Shown here one piece after another: positions 1 through 8,595 of a stretch of DNA of 28,034 nucleotides. Numbering within the stretch: the stretch's first letter is position 1; every line of letters begins with the position of its first letter. The translations under genes were made by a program, and so were the position numbers. Source of the DNA: Firmicutes bacterium AF25-13AC (GTDB taxonomy: Bacteria; Bacillota; Clostridia; Lachnospirales; Lachnospiraceae); NCBI GenBank assembly GCA_003478935.1, contig QUFP01000044.1:1-28034 (forward strand), read 5' to 3'. Below the pieces are notes generated by a model. It was not told the origin of the DNA. It did no database searches and worked only from the letters and a program-made list of their open reading frames with translations.

Positions 1-316
1 TATTAATATATTTTTTTAAATAAGAATATTTTCTCAATATATCGTCGTCTGTCGGGCTATCTTCCATCATTTGTCCATATTTTATTAAACGAAATACCGA
101 CATTATTGACTGATTTTCTTCAAGGATCTTTACCATATAATTATAGCGATCTATTTCATATTTCTCTGAAATATTGCTAACTGCATCCAATAGTGCATAC
201 AGCGTTTTTCCTACTGTTGATTTTCCAGAATTGTTCTTACCTGTTATCACAGTTAACCCATTCAATTCAATTGAAGAGTTTTTGACAATTCCTATGTTCT
301 CCAACTTTATTTGCAT
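1..316 (-). CDS. AAA/SMC-like P-loop ATPase, N-terminal fragment (cut by window edge)
   Basis: The reading frame opens at an ATG (314-316) preceded by a GGAGGT ribosome site about 6 nt upstream, and stays open for 105 codons to the window edge. The N-terminus (MQIKLENIGIVKNSSIEL) followed by a Walker A motif GKNNSGKST at residues 26-34 is typical of the RecF/SMC/OLD-like AAA ATPases, in which a beta-strand-rich start precedes the P-loop. The Walker B, signature motif and any nuclease or partner domain lie outside the window, so the specific family cannot be named. Many such stand-alone ATPases belong to mobile or defence loci, but that is inference only. A good promoter (365-393) sits directly upstream, so this is probably the first gene of its transcript. 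Confidence 0.85.
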   Translation of the reverse strand, partial: MQIKLENIGIVKNSSIELNGLTVITGKNNSGKSTVGKTLYALLDAVSNISEKYEIDRYNYMVKILEENQSIMSVFRLIKYGQMMEDSPTDDDILRKYSYLKKYIN

Positions 317-364
317 GATTCCACCTCCATCTCAAATTATTATTGTGACTCAAAGATAGTTTCT

Positions 365-393
365 AGTATAGCAAATATTTTAGATGATGCCAA
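365..393 (-). promoter_or_regulatory. SigmaA-type promoter of the P-loop ATPase gene
   Basis: On the minus strand a TTGGCA -35 box (388-393) is followed by a 17-nt spacer and a TATACT -10 box (365-370). The -10 is preceded by TGC, giving an extended -10. The predicted start is near 358, leaving a leader of about 42 nt before the ATG. The rest of the 317-546 gap holds no gene I can support. Confidence 0.7.
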
Positions 394-546
394 TAGAGTT
401 ATGGTTTTACTCAGATTAAAAAATATAAACGATAAAAAAAAATCAAACCAACATTCTACCCTTGTTATAGGCATTGGAATTGTTTTAACAATTCTGATTT
501 TAATAATCGCAACAATAATTTTAACTTACCATATGAGATGGGAAAG

Positions 547-2091
547 CTAATTTTCCAATAATAGAAGGCCGAATTGAACATCGGTATTTTCGTTTGCAAA
601 GCTGATAAGGCGACCATCTCTTTTTCTTGTAAGTTGTAGGTAAAAATTAGCTGCTTGTGATTGCTTTTGAGCTTTTTGCGGTTGCCATAGCTCTGTTGAG
701 ATGCTGCACGCAATCACTGTATCTCTACCACTATCCCAAGTTCGAGGGTCACAATTTATCGTAATCTCTTGTTGAATCTTCTGTTTTGGTCTTTGTACAA
801 GTATTTGTTTAGATGTCTGTTCAGGCATTTGCGTAGATGCTTCAACTACTTGTGGCAAAACAAGAAGTAATTTACACTCGGCCTCTTCACACAGATTGGC
901 AAAGCCTGTGTTTCGAATTGTAATTTGCATTGTGTAATGGCTGATATTGTCGGTACTGCTCTGTGCCTGAAGATCTTTTGGGGCTTTCTTTGCTTCTTTG
1001 TTTTTTATTTGTTTGATATTTATAACGGTAAAGCGGTAGCCTAAGTGACGACCGATATAGTCGTAGACACTGATCGTTTCGCCGTTCCAAGTCATGCTTT
1101 GATTTTTCCACGCATTGAGTTGTTCTTGTCTGTAAGTACTGTTTAGGTAGCTTACGTGCATTTGATCAAGTTCTCTTATCATGAGGCTAGAATCAAGACT
1201 GTTAGCTGTACTTCTTGGCGAGACTTCATTTATGACGTCAGGCATCCCTACTGCCTCGCCTCCAGTAAAGCTTCGCTGCATCTGCGTCTCTTGCCAGTCT
1301 AATTCGTCTTGACGTGCCCAAGCTCGATTATTACTACTATTGTCTATCCTAGGTTCAGTACCGTAGGTGCCAAGATCAGTTTCGGAACCAAAAATGCCGT
1401 CGTTGAAGAGAGTGAGGGAAACCGCCGTTTTCTTTTCTAATTCTAGCTGCTCTACGATACTTCGAAGCTGCTCTGGCTTTCGCACTGCGATCGGGCAGAT
1501 GCCACCAATCGCCTCATAAAGTGTTTGAACAAGTTCTGTCATAGGGGCTGTACTTAGAAATTTGGATCCATGCATCTCGCCCCAGCTGCCGACAAAAAGT
1601 CCCTGATGAACTAGAATCTTTCCAGGCAGACTCTCCTTTTTGCTCATGTGCTCACATATGATGCTTCCTAACTGCTTCATGTGACTTTTGACGATCTTGA
1701 TTGATGATGGCTCGTTTTCCATTCCTCGTCCTTTTGTATCGTAGACGATGCGAAGGATTATTCCTTTATCGTGCTGCTCAAAGAAGGTGAGGATACTAGA
1801 AAAATATTCAAGTGCTTCTTTTGGAATTTGCTCGCAGCCACGAAACGCATGAATATCAATGAGAAGAAGAACAAGCTCTTCTTCCTCACAATCTATATAA
1901 AGAAAGTTTTCTTTTGAGAGATCAAAGGTGTAAATATGATACCAGCCACAGCCTGGATTTTTAAGAGCACGCGTGCTCTCTTTTAGTTGTATGTCTGCGT
2001 CTTTGTTTTTGTCAAAGGCAAGATGTTTTTTCAGCCATGTTATCACTTTCTTTCCCCCGGATATCTTTTTTTCCATGAAGAAGGATACCAT
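547..2091 (-). CDS. DUF4874/DUF4832 domain protein, TIM-barrel glycosidase-like, function unknown
   Basis: The 514-residue product matches, by motif recall, the paired DUF4874 (N-terminal) and DUF4832 (C-terminal) architecture. Supporting motifs are NPGCGWYHIY at 45-54, GLFVGSWGEMHGS at 164-176, LFNDGIFGSETDLGTYG at 228-244, TGGE at 276-279, and a later YLN...IGRHLGYRF segment. Families of this shape resemble glycoside-hydrolase barrels, but no activity is established. There is no signal peptide or membrane segment, so this version appears cytoplasmic. The C-terminal ~130 residues are a Gln/Lys-rich beta-type region. The start is uncertain: the first ATG has a weak ribosome site, and an ATG five codons later is an alternative. 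The gene stands alone, divergent from the cstA pair. Confidence 0.75.
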   Translation of the reverse strand: MVSFFMEKKISGGKKVITWLKKHLAFDKNKDADIQLKESTRALKNPGCGWYHIYTFDLSKENFLYIDCEEEELVLLLIDIHAFRGCEQIPKEALEYFSSILTFFEQHDKGIILRIVYDTKGRGMENEPSSIKIVKSHMKQLGSIICEHMSKKESLPGKILVHQGLFVGSWGEMHGSKFLSTAPMTELVQTLYEAIGGICPIAVRKPEQLRSIVEQLELEKKTAVSLTLFNDGIFGSETDLGTYGTEPRIDNSSNNRAWARQDELDWQETQMQRSFTGGEAVGMPDVINEVSPRSTANSLDSSLMIRELDQMHVSYLNSTYRQEQLNAWKNQSMTWNGETISVYDYIGRHLGYRFTVINIKQIKNKEAKKAPKDLQAQSSTDNISHYTMQITIRNTGFANLCEEAECKLLLVLPQVVEASTQMPEQTSKQILVQRPKQKIQQEITINCDPRTWDSGRDTVIACSISTELWQPQKAQKQSQAANFYLQLTRKRDGRLISFANENTDVQFGLLLLEN

Positions 2092-2134
2092 ACTTACTTT
2101 TTTTAATCAACAAATTATGATTTTAATTATGCTA

Positions 2135-2162
2135 TTTATAAAAAAAGGATAAAATATGTTAA
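2135..2162 (-). promoter_or_regulatory. Candidate promoter of the DUF4874/DUF4832 gene
   Basis: Minus-strand TTAACA (2157-2162), a 16-nt spacer and TATAAA (2135-2140) lie about 45 nt before the ATG at 2091. The region is very AT-rich, which raises the chance of a fortuitous match. On the plus strand of the same gap, TTGTCG-17-TACGCT around 2180-2210 is a weaker candidate for the 2269 gene. Confidence 0.5.
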
Positions 2163-2268
2163 GTTTAGATTAAATTCACACCTTGTCGTTTGATTTTTTT
2201 TGTGATACGCTTAGCAGGATAAAAATTTCTTTATCACATTTATCATTGACAGAGGCTGGGAGGTTATT

Positions 2269-2793
2269 ATGGAATTGACTTCAGACGAATTTTTTGAGAG
2301 GCTGCTGTTATCTTACAGCGACTACTTTGACATCATCCGTGATACCTCTTACAAGGATCTTTCAGTTGCGGCTGAGGCTGCTTTTCATTCTTTTTCTGAA
2401 AAGTATGTCTTGGTCAAAAAAGCTCAGCTGTGGGCCGCTGAAGCTCACGAATATGTCTTCTTTATACGAACTGGCCATTTGGATGAGGAGACTTTTCGCA
2501 CTTACAACGATGCACTGCTTGAGGAAGGCTTGTCACGTGTGGAACCGAAAAAGGACCACATGTACACCTATGTGTCTGTCGTTTTTCTGGCAGAGTCTAT
2601 AGCCCCTGAAGTGCCTAAGCTTATTAAAAAGACACGCTGTCACAGAGACTATCGCATGTCGCTTTATGGTTGGATGGATTACCGTATCGCAGCATATGAC
2701 TGTACTTCGAAAAGGATTTACACAAACTGGGCGGGACGACCGCTAAAGCAGACCCTCCTCTCTGTCACGAAAAAAAGGAGGAAACACAAATGA
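2269..2793 (+). CDS. Uncharacterised conserved protein coupled to the CstA permease
   Basis: This 174-residue soluble protein has no signal peptide and no membrane span. It opens with a good GGGAGG site 6 nt before the ATG. Visible features are an acidic N-terminus (MELTSDEFFERLLLSYSDYF), a central FSEKYVLVKKAQLWAAEAHEYVFF segment with aromatic and charged residues, a KKDHMYTYVSVVFLAES stretch, and a Lys/Arg-rich tail (TKKRRKHK). Its stop codon overlaps the cstA start (ATGA), and the cstA ribosome site AGGAGG lies inside its last codons, so the two are almost certainly translated together. I recall similar proteins beside CstA genes in Lachnospiraceae, but no known function. A role as a cytoplasmic partner or regulator of the permease is inference. 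Confidence 0.8.
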   Translation: MELTSDEFFERLLLSYSDYFDIIRDTSYKDLSVAAEAAFHSFSEKYVLVKKAQLWAAEAHEYVFFIRTGHLDEETFRTYNDALLEEGLSRVEPKKDHMYTYVSVVFLAESIAPEVPKLIKKTRCHRDYRMSLYGWMDYRIAAYDCTSKRIYTNWAGRPLKQTLLSVTKKRRKHK

Positions 2794-4496
2794 ACGCAGT
2801 TGTACTTCTCGTAGTAGGCGTTGCCATTTTAGTTGCTGGTTACATCTTCTATGGCGGATGGCTGGCAAAGCAGTGGGGACTTGGTGAGAATAAGGAAGAG
2901 ACTCCTGCCCACACAATGGAGGATGGTCAGGATTATGTTCCGGCTAAGGCTCCTGTCCTTATGGGACATCACTTTTCATCTATCGCTGGTGCAGGACCTA
3001 TAAACGGACCTATTCAGGCCGCTGTTTTTGGCTGGATTCCTGTTATGCTGTGGGTTTTGATCGGCGGTATCTTCTTCGGTGCTACTCATGACTTTGGTGC
3101 ATTATTTGCATCATTAAGAAATAAGGGTCAGTCAATCGGTGAGATCATCGAAACTTCTATTGGCAAGCGTGCAAAGAGACTTTTCTTAACATTTGCTTAC
3201 CTGACACTTATTCTTGTTGTAGCTGCATTTGCTTCTATCGTTGCAAACACTTTTAAGGCTACCTATACTGCTGATGGTGCAGTTGATGTTGCAGCCAGCT
3301 CCGCAAATGCTTCTACTGCTATGATTTCTATTCTGTTTATCGTAGTTGCCATTGCTTTTGGTTTCTTTGTTTACAGAAAAAATGTACATATCGCAATCGC
3401 TACTGTAATCGGTGTTGCTGTTATTATTGCCTGTATGGCAATTGGTCTGAACTGGCATCCGCTTTACTTAAGTGGTGATACATGGATGATCATTGTTGGT
3501 ATCTATATTGCTATCGCATCTGTTACACCTGTATGGATTTTACTTCAGCCAAGAGATTATTTAAGCTCTTTCTTACTGTATGGCATGATGATCGTCGCTG
3601 TTATTGGAATCTTCGGTGCTCATCCGACTATTGATATTCCGGCTTTTACCAGCTTCGTTGATAAGGGTACTGTTGGTTCTGGTGTTTCTCTTGGAACTAT
3701 GTTCCCGGCATTGTTTGTTACTATTGCATGTGGTGCAATCTCTGGTTTCCATTCATTAGTTGCTTCTGGTACTACTTCTAAGCAGCTTGATAAGGAAAAG
3801 GATGCTCTTCCGATTGCATACGGCGGCATGTTAATTGAGTGTGTACTTGCAATCATCTCTGTATGTGCTGTTGGCTATATCTGGAGTGAGTATGTTCCAG
3901 GCGGAATCGTAACTCCTACCGCTGTATTTGCTACTGGTATCTCACGTATGTGCGCAAAGATTCCATTTTTAGCTGGTGCAGAGAGTGTTATCTACTCACT
4001 GTTAATCCTTGCTGTTTCTGCATTCTGTCTGACTTCACTTGATACTGCAACTCGTCTTGCTAGATATATGTTCCAGGAGTTCTGGTTAGCACCTGGTGAG
4101 ACATACAAGGACGCTACTGGTGTTAAGAGAGTTTTAACAGATCCATATTTTGCTACAATTATTACAGTAGTTCTTGGCATTGCACTTGGTATGACAGGCT
4201 ATGCAAAGATCTGGGCATTGTTTGGTGCTTCCAATCAGTTGCTTGCTGCACTTGGTCTGTTAGCTGTAGCTGCATGGCTTGGTAAAGTCGGCAAAAACAA
4301 TAAGATGCTCATCATCCCAATGGCATTTATGCTTATCGTAACAGTAATCTCACTTCTTCAGACCATCTACGCAAACGTCACAAACGCAGTCGATATGTGG
4401 AGCTGGATCCGTGCAATAATCGGAAGCTTACTTGTTCTTCTGTCACTCGTTCTTGCAAAAGAAGGCTGCCAGACACTGTTTAAGAAGAAGGCGTAA
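2790..4496 (+). CDS. cstA: CstA-family carbon starvation / pyruvate-type permease
   Basis: The 568-residue polytopic membrane protein carries the CstA signature: GHHFSSIAGAGP at residues 59-70, GATHDFGA at 97-104, WILLQPRDYLSS at 249-260 and CGAISGFHSLVASGTTSKQ at 314-332. About 15 or more hydrophobic segments fill the chain. Family members in E. coli (CstA, BtsT) are around 700 residues and import peptides or pyruvate; this shorter form is usual in Gram-positive anaerobes. The substrate here cannot be read from sequence; pyruvate is a plausible guess given the family. Translation is coupled to the upstream 174-aa protein through a 4-nt ATGA overlap. A strong terminator follows the stop, so the two-gene unit ends here. 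Confidence 0.92.
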   Translation: MNAVVLLVVGVAILVAGYIFYGGWLAKQWGLGENKEETPAHTMEDGQDYVPAKAPVLMGHHFSSIAGAGPINGPIQAAVFGWIPVMLWVLIGGIFFGATHDFGALFASLRNKGQSIGEIIETSIGKRAKRLFLTFAYLTLILVVAAFASIVANTFKATYTADGAVDVAASSANASTAMISILFIVVAIAFGFFVYRKNVHIAIATVIGVAVIIACMAIGLNWHPLYLSGDTWMIIVGIYIAIASVTPVWILLQPRDYLSSFLLYGMMIVAVIGIFGAHPTIDIPAFTSFVDKGTVGSGVSLGTMFPALFVTIACGAISGFHSLVASGTTSKQLDKEKDALPIAYGGMLIECVLAIISVCAVGYIWSEYVPGGIVTPTAVFATGISRMCAKIPFLAGAESVIYSLLILAVSAFCLTSLDTATRLARYMFQEFWLAPGETYKDATGVKRVLTDPYFATIITVVLGIALGMTGYAKIWALFGASNQLLAALGLLAVAAWLGKVGKNNKMLIIPMAFMLIVTVISLLQTIYANVTNAVDMWSWIRAIIGSLLVLLSLVLAKEGCQTLFKKKA

Positions 4497-4512
4497 TTGC
4501 TTCGTGTATGTT

Positions 4513-4543
4513 AAAAAAAGACCTCCCGAGGGAGGTCTTTTTT
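4513..4543. terminator. Bidirectional intrinsic terminator after cstA
   Basis: ACCTCCC and GGGAGGT form a GC-rich stem with a tiny loop, flanked by an A-tract on the left and a T-tract on the right. It can therefore stop transcripts from both the cstA side and the glycolytic operon on the other strand. Confidence 0.9.
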
Positions 4544-4558
4544 ATATTACGAAACCAT

Positions 4559-4704
4559 TTTATGAAGGCCCTGAGGTGAATAGATTTCACGAGACGGACA
4601 CTTGGAGCAGGTCTTTCAATGTAATGTATAATAAAAAGATACGTAAAAGGAACCTGCGGAGTTTGGTCCGTCGACGAAACCATTACACCGAGGGGCTTTA
4701 TAAA
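4559..4704 (+). repeat. Palindromic dispersed repeat, copy A (~146 bp)
   Basis: This intergenic segment is the reverse complement of 9792-9935, about 85% identical by eye over the whole length. Its ends are imperfect inverted repeats of roughly 50 nt: the left arm begins TTTATGAAGGCCCT and the complement of the right arm begins TTTATAAAGCCCCT. Inner arms AGCAGGT and ACCTGC, plus ACGGAC and GTCCGT, also pair. The centre is AT-rich and there is no credible reading frame. The structure resembles ERIC-like or MITE-like elements. It lies between the cstA terminator and the 3' end of gpmI. Confidence 0.85.
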
Positions 4705-4709
4705 TAGAA

Positions 4710-6257
4710 TTACTTCTTGATTAACAAACTCTTTCCTGTCATTTCTTTTGGCTGTTCCATTCCCATCAGCTCGATCAGTGTCGGTGCGATATCTGCTAAG
4801 CAGCCGCCTTCGCGTAAGGTGTACTTTGGATCTGCATTTACAAGGATGAACGGTACTGGGTTTGTTGTATGAGCGGTGAATGGCTCGCCTGTCTCATAGT
4901 CGATTAACTGCTCTGCGTTTCCGTGGTCTGCACAGATGAAGAGCTGTCCGTTTACTTCCTTGATTGCTGCTACTGCCTTTCCTACGCACTCGTCTACTGT
5001 CTCTACTGCCTTGATTGCTGCAGCCTGTACACCAGTATGACCTACCATATCCGGGTTTGCGAAGTTGATGATGATCACGTCATATTTCTCTGACTTGATC
5101 GCCTCTACAAGCTTATCGCATACCTGATATGCGCTCATCTCTGGCTGTAAATCATATGTTGCAACCTTCGGGGACTTTACAAGGATACGATCCTCGCCTT
5201 CGTTTGGCTGCTCTACACCGCCATTGAAGAAGAAGGTAACGTGTGCATACTTCTCAGTCTCTGCGATTCTTGCCTGCTTTAAGCCATTCTCTGCTAAAAA
5301 CTCACCGAAGGTATGGGTGATTTCTTCCTTATTGAATGCTACAAGCTTGTTCGGGATTGTTGTATCGTAATCGGTGAAGCAAACGTATGTTACGTCTGGT
5401 CTTGCGTCTCCGCGATTAAATCCAGTAAACTCGTTGTCGCAGAATACGTGTGTCATCTCTCTTGCACGGTCTGGGCGGAAGTTGAAGAAGATTACGGAAT
5501 CCTTATCCTGAATCTTGCCTACTGCCTCGCCGTCCTTTGCTACTACTGTTGGTACAACGAACTCGTCTGTAACACCCTCATCGTAGGATGCCTGAATTGC
5601 GCATGCGCCGCACTTTGCCTGCTTGCCCTCGCCGAAACGAAGTGCACGGTAAGCCTTCTCGACACGATCCCAACGATTATCTCTATCCATTGCGTAGTAA
5701 CGACCCATAACAGATGCTACCTGACCTACGCCAAGCTCTTCACACTTGTCCATAAGTGCAGTTACATATTCCTTGCCTGATGCCGGCGGTGTGTCACGGC
5801 CGTCTAAGAAGCAGTGAATAAATACCTTGTCTAAGCCCTGACGCTTTGCAAACTCAAGCAGACCATAGATGTGGTTGATGTGGCTGTGAACACCACCATC
5901 TGATACAAGACCCATCAGATGAAGTGCGGAACCATTCTCCTTGCAGTTCTTTGCTGCTGCGAGGAATGCCTCGTTTTCAAAGAAATCGCCGTCCTGAATG
6001 GACTTTGTGATGCGGGTCAGCTCCTGATATACGATGCGGCCTGCACCCATATTTAAATGACCTACCTCGGAGTTACCCATCTGGCCTTCTGGAAGACCTA
6101 CTGCCATTCCGCTTGCCTGTCCCTCTACGAATGGGCAGTTTGCCATCAGATCGTCCATAACAGGTGTATTTGCCTGCTTTACAGCATTGCCTTCTACTTT
6201 GTCATTCAGGCCATAGCCGTCAAGAATCATTAATACGGTTGGTTTCTTCTTGCTCAT
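4710..6257 (-). CDS. gpmI: 2,3-bisphosphoglycerate-independent phosphoglycerate mutase
   Basis: This 515-residue cytoplasmic enzyme interconverts 3- and 2-phosphoglycerate. It belongs to the alkaline phosphatase superfamily and uses a phosphoserine intermediate with two metal ions, usually Mn2+. The N-terminal ILDGYGL metal site, the catalytic serine in GNSEVGHLNMGAGR (Ser63), and HCFLDGRDTPP, FNFRPDRAREM, NFANPDMVGHTG and ADHGNAEQ are all present, and the length is typical. The start ATG follows a GGAA-type site. It is the last gene of the gap-pgk-tpi-gpmI operon, separated from tpi by a 123-nt structured spacer. Enolase is not in the window. Confidence 0.97.
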   Translation of the reverse strand: MSKKKPTVLMILDGYGLNDKVEGNAVKQANTPVMDDLMANCPFVEGQASGMAVGLPEGQMGNSEVGHLNMGAGRIVYQELTRITKSIQDGDFFENEAFLAAAKNCKENGSALHLMGLVSDGGVHSHINHIYGLLEFAKRQGLDKVFIHCFLDGRDTPPASGKEYVTALMDKCEELGVGQVASVMGRYYAMDRDNRWDRVEKAYRALRFGEGKQAKCGACAIQASYDEGVTDEFVVPTVVAKDGEAVGKIQDKDSVIFFNFRPDRAREMTHVFCDNEFTGFNRGDARPDVTYVCFTDYDTTIPNKLVAFNKEEITHTFGEFLAENGLKQARIAETEKYAHVTFFFNGGVEQPNEGEDRILVKSPKVATYDLQPEMSAYQVCDKLVEAIKSEKYDVIIINFANPDMVGHTGVQAAAIKAVETVDECVGKAVAAIKEVNGQLFICADHGNAEQLIDYETGEPFTAHTTNPVPFILVNADPKYTLREGGCLADIAPTLIELMGMEQPKEMTGKSLLIKK

Positions 6258-6280
6258 AATATTCCTTTCGTGCCGGCATT

Positions 6281-6357
6281 CGCTTTCAAAAAGCTTTTAC
6301 GAATTTCGAAAAAAGCCTTAGAAAGCGCTGGCTCTGCCTTACAAAAAGCAGAGCCAG
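6281..6357 (-). other. Structured tpi-gpmI intercistronic spacer
   Basis: A perfect 10-bp stem CTGGCTCTGC/GCAGAGCCAG (6328-6337 with 6348-6357) and a weaker pairing CGCTTTC/GAAAGCG (6281-6287 with 6321-6327) sit between tpi and gpmI. No T-tract follows the strong stem directly, though TTTTTT occurs about 20 nt later on the minus strand. It may be a partial terminator, an RNA-processing or stability hairpin, or both. Confidence 0.6.
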
Positions 6358-6380
6358 AGCCGGAAATATTTACTTATTAA

Positions 6381-7133
6381 TTACTTGTTGTAATTTACAA
6401 TCTTTCCAAAATCCGGCTTTAAGGATGCGCCGCCTACAAGACCGCCATCGATATCCGGCTGTGCGAACAGCTCTGGTGCACTTGCTGCACTTACGCTGCC
6501 GCCGTACTGGATACGGATTGCTGCTGCAGTTGCCTCGTCATACACCTCTGCGATGCATGCGCGGATTGCGCCGCAAACTTCCTGTGCCTGCTCGGTTGTT
6601 GCAACCTTACCAGTTCCGATTGCCCAGATTGGCTCGTAAGCGATTACTGCGCTTGCTGCCTGCTCTGCAGTTACGTTCTGGAAAGCGATCTTGATCTGCT
6701 GACGGATCCAGTCGAGGGTGATACCCTGCTCTCTCTGAGTCAGAGTCTCTCCACAGCAGATGATTGGTGTAAGACCGTACTCGAAAGCCTTTAAAACCTT
6801 CTTGTTTACAGTCTCATCTGTCTCTGCAAAGTACTCTCTTCTCTCGGAATGTCCGATGATGACATACTTTACACCGATATCGGTAAGCATAGCCGGAGCG
6901 ATCTCTCCTGTGTATGCACCCTTATCCTCAAAGTACATGTTCTCAGCACCAACCTGAATGTTGGTTCCCTTTGTTGCTTCCATAACCGGTACTAAATCGA
7001 TAGCCGGTACGCAGAATACAACATCTACTTCGTCATTTACTACTAAAGGCTTTAATGTGTTTACCAGCTCTACTGCCTGAGAAGGTGTCATGTTCATCTT
7101 CCAGTTGCCGGCAATAATCTTCTTTCTTGCCAT
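6381..7133 (-). CDS. tpiA: Triosephosphate isomerase
   Basis: The 250-residue product interconverts dihydroxyacetone phosphate and glyceraldehyde-3-phosphate in the cytoplasm. The N-terminal GNWKMN with Lys12, the electrophile His95 in [11 protein letters not shown] and the catalytic base Glu167 in [11 protein letters not shown] are present, as is the phosphate-binding YGGSV near the end. I chose the ATG at 7133 because [14 protein letters not shown] is the expected N-terminus and a TGAGGA site lies about 8 nt upstream. An in-frame upstream extension of 16 residues to 7181 would overlap the pgk stop and lacks family support. It follows pgk by 44 nt in the glycolytic operon. Confidence 0.97.
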   Translation of the reverse strand: MARKKIIAGNWKMNMTPSQAVELVNTLKPLVVNDEVDVVFCVPAIDLVPVMEATKGTNIQVGAENMYFEDKGAYTGEIAPAMLTDIGVKYVIIGHSERREYFAETDETVNKKVLKAFEYGLTPIICCGETLTQREQGITLDWIRQQIKIAFQNVTAEQAASAVIAYEPIWAIGTGKVATTEQAQEVCGAIRACIAEVYDEATAAAIRIQYGGSVSAASAPELFAQPDIDGGLVGGASLKPDFGKIVNYNK

Positions 7134-7177
7134 TTTTTTGTTCCTCACATTTCTTTTCTTTGATTTTCTTAAGCTTA

Positions 7178-8401
7178 TCAATCCTTATCGTCAGCTGCTG
7201 CTACGCCTGGAAGCTCCTTACCCTCAAGGTACTCAAGGGAAGCGCCGCCGCCGGTAGAAATGTGGCTCATCTTATCAGCAAATCCTAACTGATTTACTGC
7301 TGCTGCGGAATCTCCGCCGCCGATGATGGTGATTGCATCTGTCTCTGCCAGAGCCTTTGCTACTGCAATGGTACCCTTTGCAAGAGTCGGGTTCTCGAAT
7401 ACGCCCATCGGTCCGTTCCAAACAACAGTCTTTGCGGACTTAACAGCCTCTGCGTAAAGCTCTGCTGTCTTAGTTCCGATATCAAGACCTTCCTTGTCAG
7501 CCGGAATCTGATTAGACGGTACTACAGTTACATCGATTGGTCCATCGATTGGATCCGGGAAGTTGTCAGCTACAGTGCTGTCTACCGGAAGAAGCAACTT
7601 CTTGCCAAGCTTCTCTGCCTTCTCCATCATCTCCTTGCAGTACTCAAGCTTGGTATCGTCTACTAAGGACTTACCAATTTCCTTGCCCTGAGCCTTTAAG
7701 AAGGTGAATGCCATACCACCACCGATGATTAAGGTATCGCACTTCTCAAGCAGGTTGGAGATAACGTTTAACTTATCTGCTACCTTTGCTCCACCAAGGA
7801 TTGCTACAAACGGACGAACCGGATTCTCTACAGCATTTCCTAAGAATGCGATTTCCTTCTCCATCAGATAACCAACTGCGTTTGTGCCGCCCTTAGCGCT
7901 GATGAACTTGGTAACGCCTGCTACAGATGCGTGTGCTCTGTGTGCGGAACCAAATGCGTCACATACATAATCGTCTGCTAAATCTGCTAACTCCTTGGAG
8001 AACTCCTCACCGTTCTTTGTCTCCTCAGCACCGCGGAAACGAGTATTCTGAAGAAGAACTACATCTCCGTCCTTCATTTCAGCTACAGCCTTTGTTGCAG
8101 CCTCGCCAGTTACGTGGTAATCGGATACGAATACAACCGGCTTTCCTAACTTCTCGGACAGTCTCTCTGCTACTGGAGCTAAGGACTCCTTCTCATTCGG
8201 GCCATTCTTTACCTTGCCTAAGTGAGAGCAAAGGATTACCTTTGCGCCACCGTCAATCAGCTTCTGGATGGTCGGCAGTGCAGCCTTAATACGGGTATCA
8301 TCAGTAATCTTGCCGTCCTTTAACGGTACATTGAAATCACAACGAACAAGAACTCTTCTTCCCTGAAGATTCTTAAGATCGTCAACAGTCTTCTTTAACA
8401 T
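7178..8401 (-). CDS. pgk: Phosphoglycerate kinase
   Basis: This 407-residue kinase makes ATP by transferring phosphate from 1,3-bisphosphoglycerate to [11 protein letters not shown] (20-27) and SHLG (59-62) mark the N-domain substrate site. [28 protein letters not shown] and STGGGASLE mark the C-terminal nucleotide domain. The length is slightly above the usual ~395, with an acidic tail (AAADDKD). A GGGAG site lies about 9 nt before the ATG. Upstream, a small GAGCAG/CTGCTC hairpin (8426-8441) and a larger fold (8461-8532) separate it from gap, so it may be reached by read-through of the gap terminator or from processed mRNA. Confidence 0.97.
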   Translation of the reverse strand: MLKKTVDDLKNLQGRRVLVRCDFNVPLKDGKITDDTRIKAALPTIQKLIDGGAKVILCSHLGKVKNGPNEKESLAPVAERLSEKLGKPVVFVSDYHVTGEAATKAVAEMKDGDVVLLQNTRFRGAEETKNGEEFSKELADLADDYVCDAFGSAHRAHASVAGVTKFISAKGGTNAVGYLMEKEIAFLGNAVENPVRPFVAILGGAKVADKLNVISNLLEKCDTLIIGGGMAFTFLKAQGKEIGKSLVDDTKLEYCKEMMEKAEKLGKKLLLPVDSTVADNFPDPIDGPIDVTVVPSNQIPADKEGLDIGTKTAELYAEAVKSAKTVVWNGPMGVFENPTLAKGTIAVAKALAETDAITIIGGGDSAAAVNQLGFADKMSHISTGGGASLEYLEGKELPGVAAADDKD

Positions 8402-8460
8402 GGAATTTTCTCCCTTCTGATTGCGGAGCAGTTTGCTGCTCGCGCATAATTGTTTAATTT

Positions 8461-8532
8461 GATACCTAGGGTCCCAAGCTCAAAGCCTTTAGTGCAAGCA
8501 CGAACGTCTTTTAAGCTTTTGACCCTGGTATC
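8461..8532 (-). other. Long imperfect hairpin in the gap-pgk spacer
   Basis: GATACCTAGGGTC (8461-8473) pairs with GACCCTGGTATC (8521-8532) apart from one bulged base, and AAGCT/AGCTT pairs inside. The ~45-nt apical part is not resolved by eye. It follows the hairpin after gap, so the 194-nt spacer holds at least three stem-loops. A processing or attenuation role is inference. Confidence 0.6.
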
Positions 8533-8534
8533 AT

Positions 8535-8570
8535 AACAAAACAGGGTCCGGCCCTTTCAGACCGGACCCC
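8535..8570 (-). terminator. Hairpin after gap, probable partial terminator
   Basis: On the minus strand GGGTCCGG (complement of 8562-8569) pairs with CCGGACCC (complement of 8544-8551), an 8-bp GC-rich stem, followed by TGTTTTGTT. It lies 25 nt after the gap stop. Because pgk, tpi and gpmI continue in the same direction with no obvious new promoter, it may attenuate rather than end transcription. Confidence 0.65.
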
Positions 8571-8595
8571 GTAGGTCTTTGCGCTTAAGCGAAAC

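Noticed and set aside
311..550. A 79-codon plus-strand frame ending in one hydrophobic segment, vaguely like small Lachnospiraceae membrane proteins
   Set aside because: Its TTG start lies inside the ATPase gene on the other strand, no ribosome site precedes it or its internal ATG, and the minus-strand promoter explains the region. A decayed remnant is possible but unsupported.
4432..4707. Overlapping plus- and minus-strand frames across the cstA end and repeat copy A
   Set aside because: They cross a strong terminator and the palindromic repeat and have no family resemblance.
5313..5780. A 155-codon plus-strand frame with Cys-rich, hydrophobic content
   Set aside because: It is antisense to the clearly real gpmI gene; its composition mirrors gpmI codon bias.
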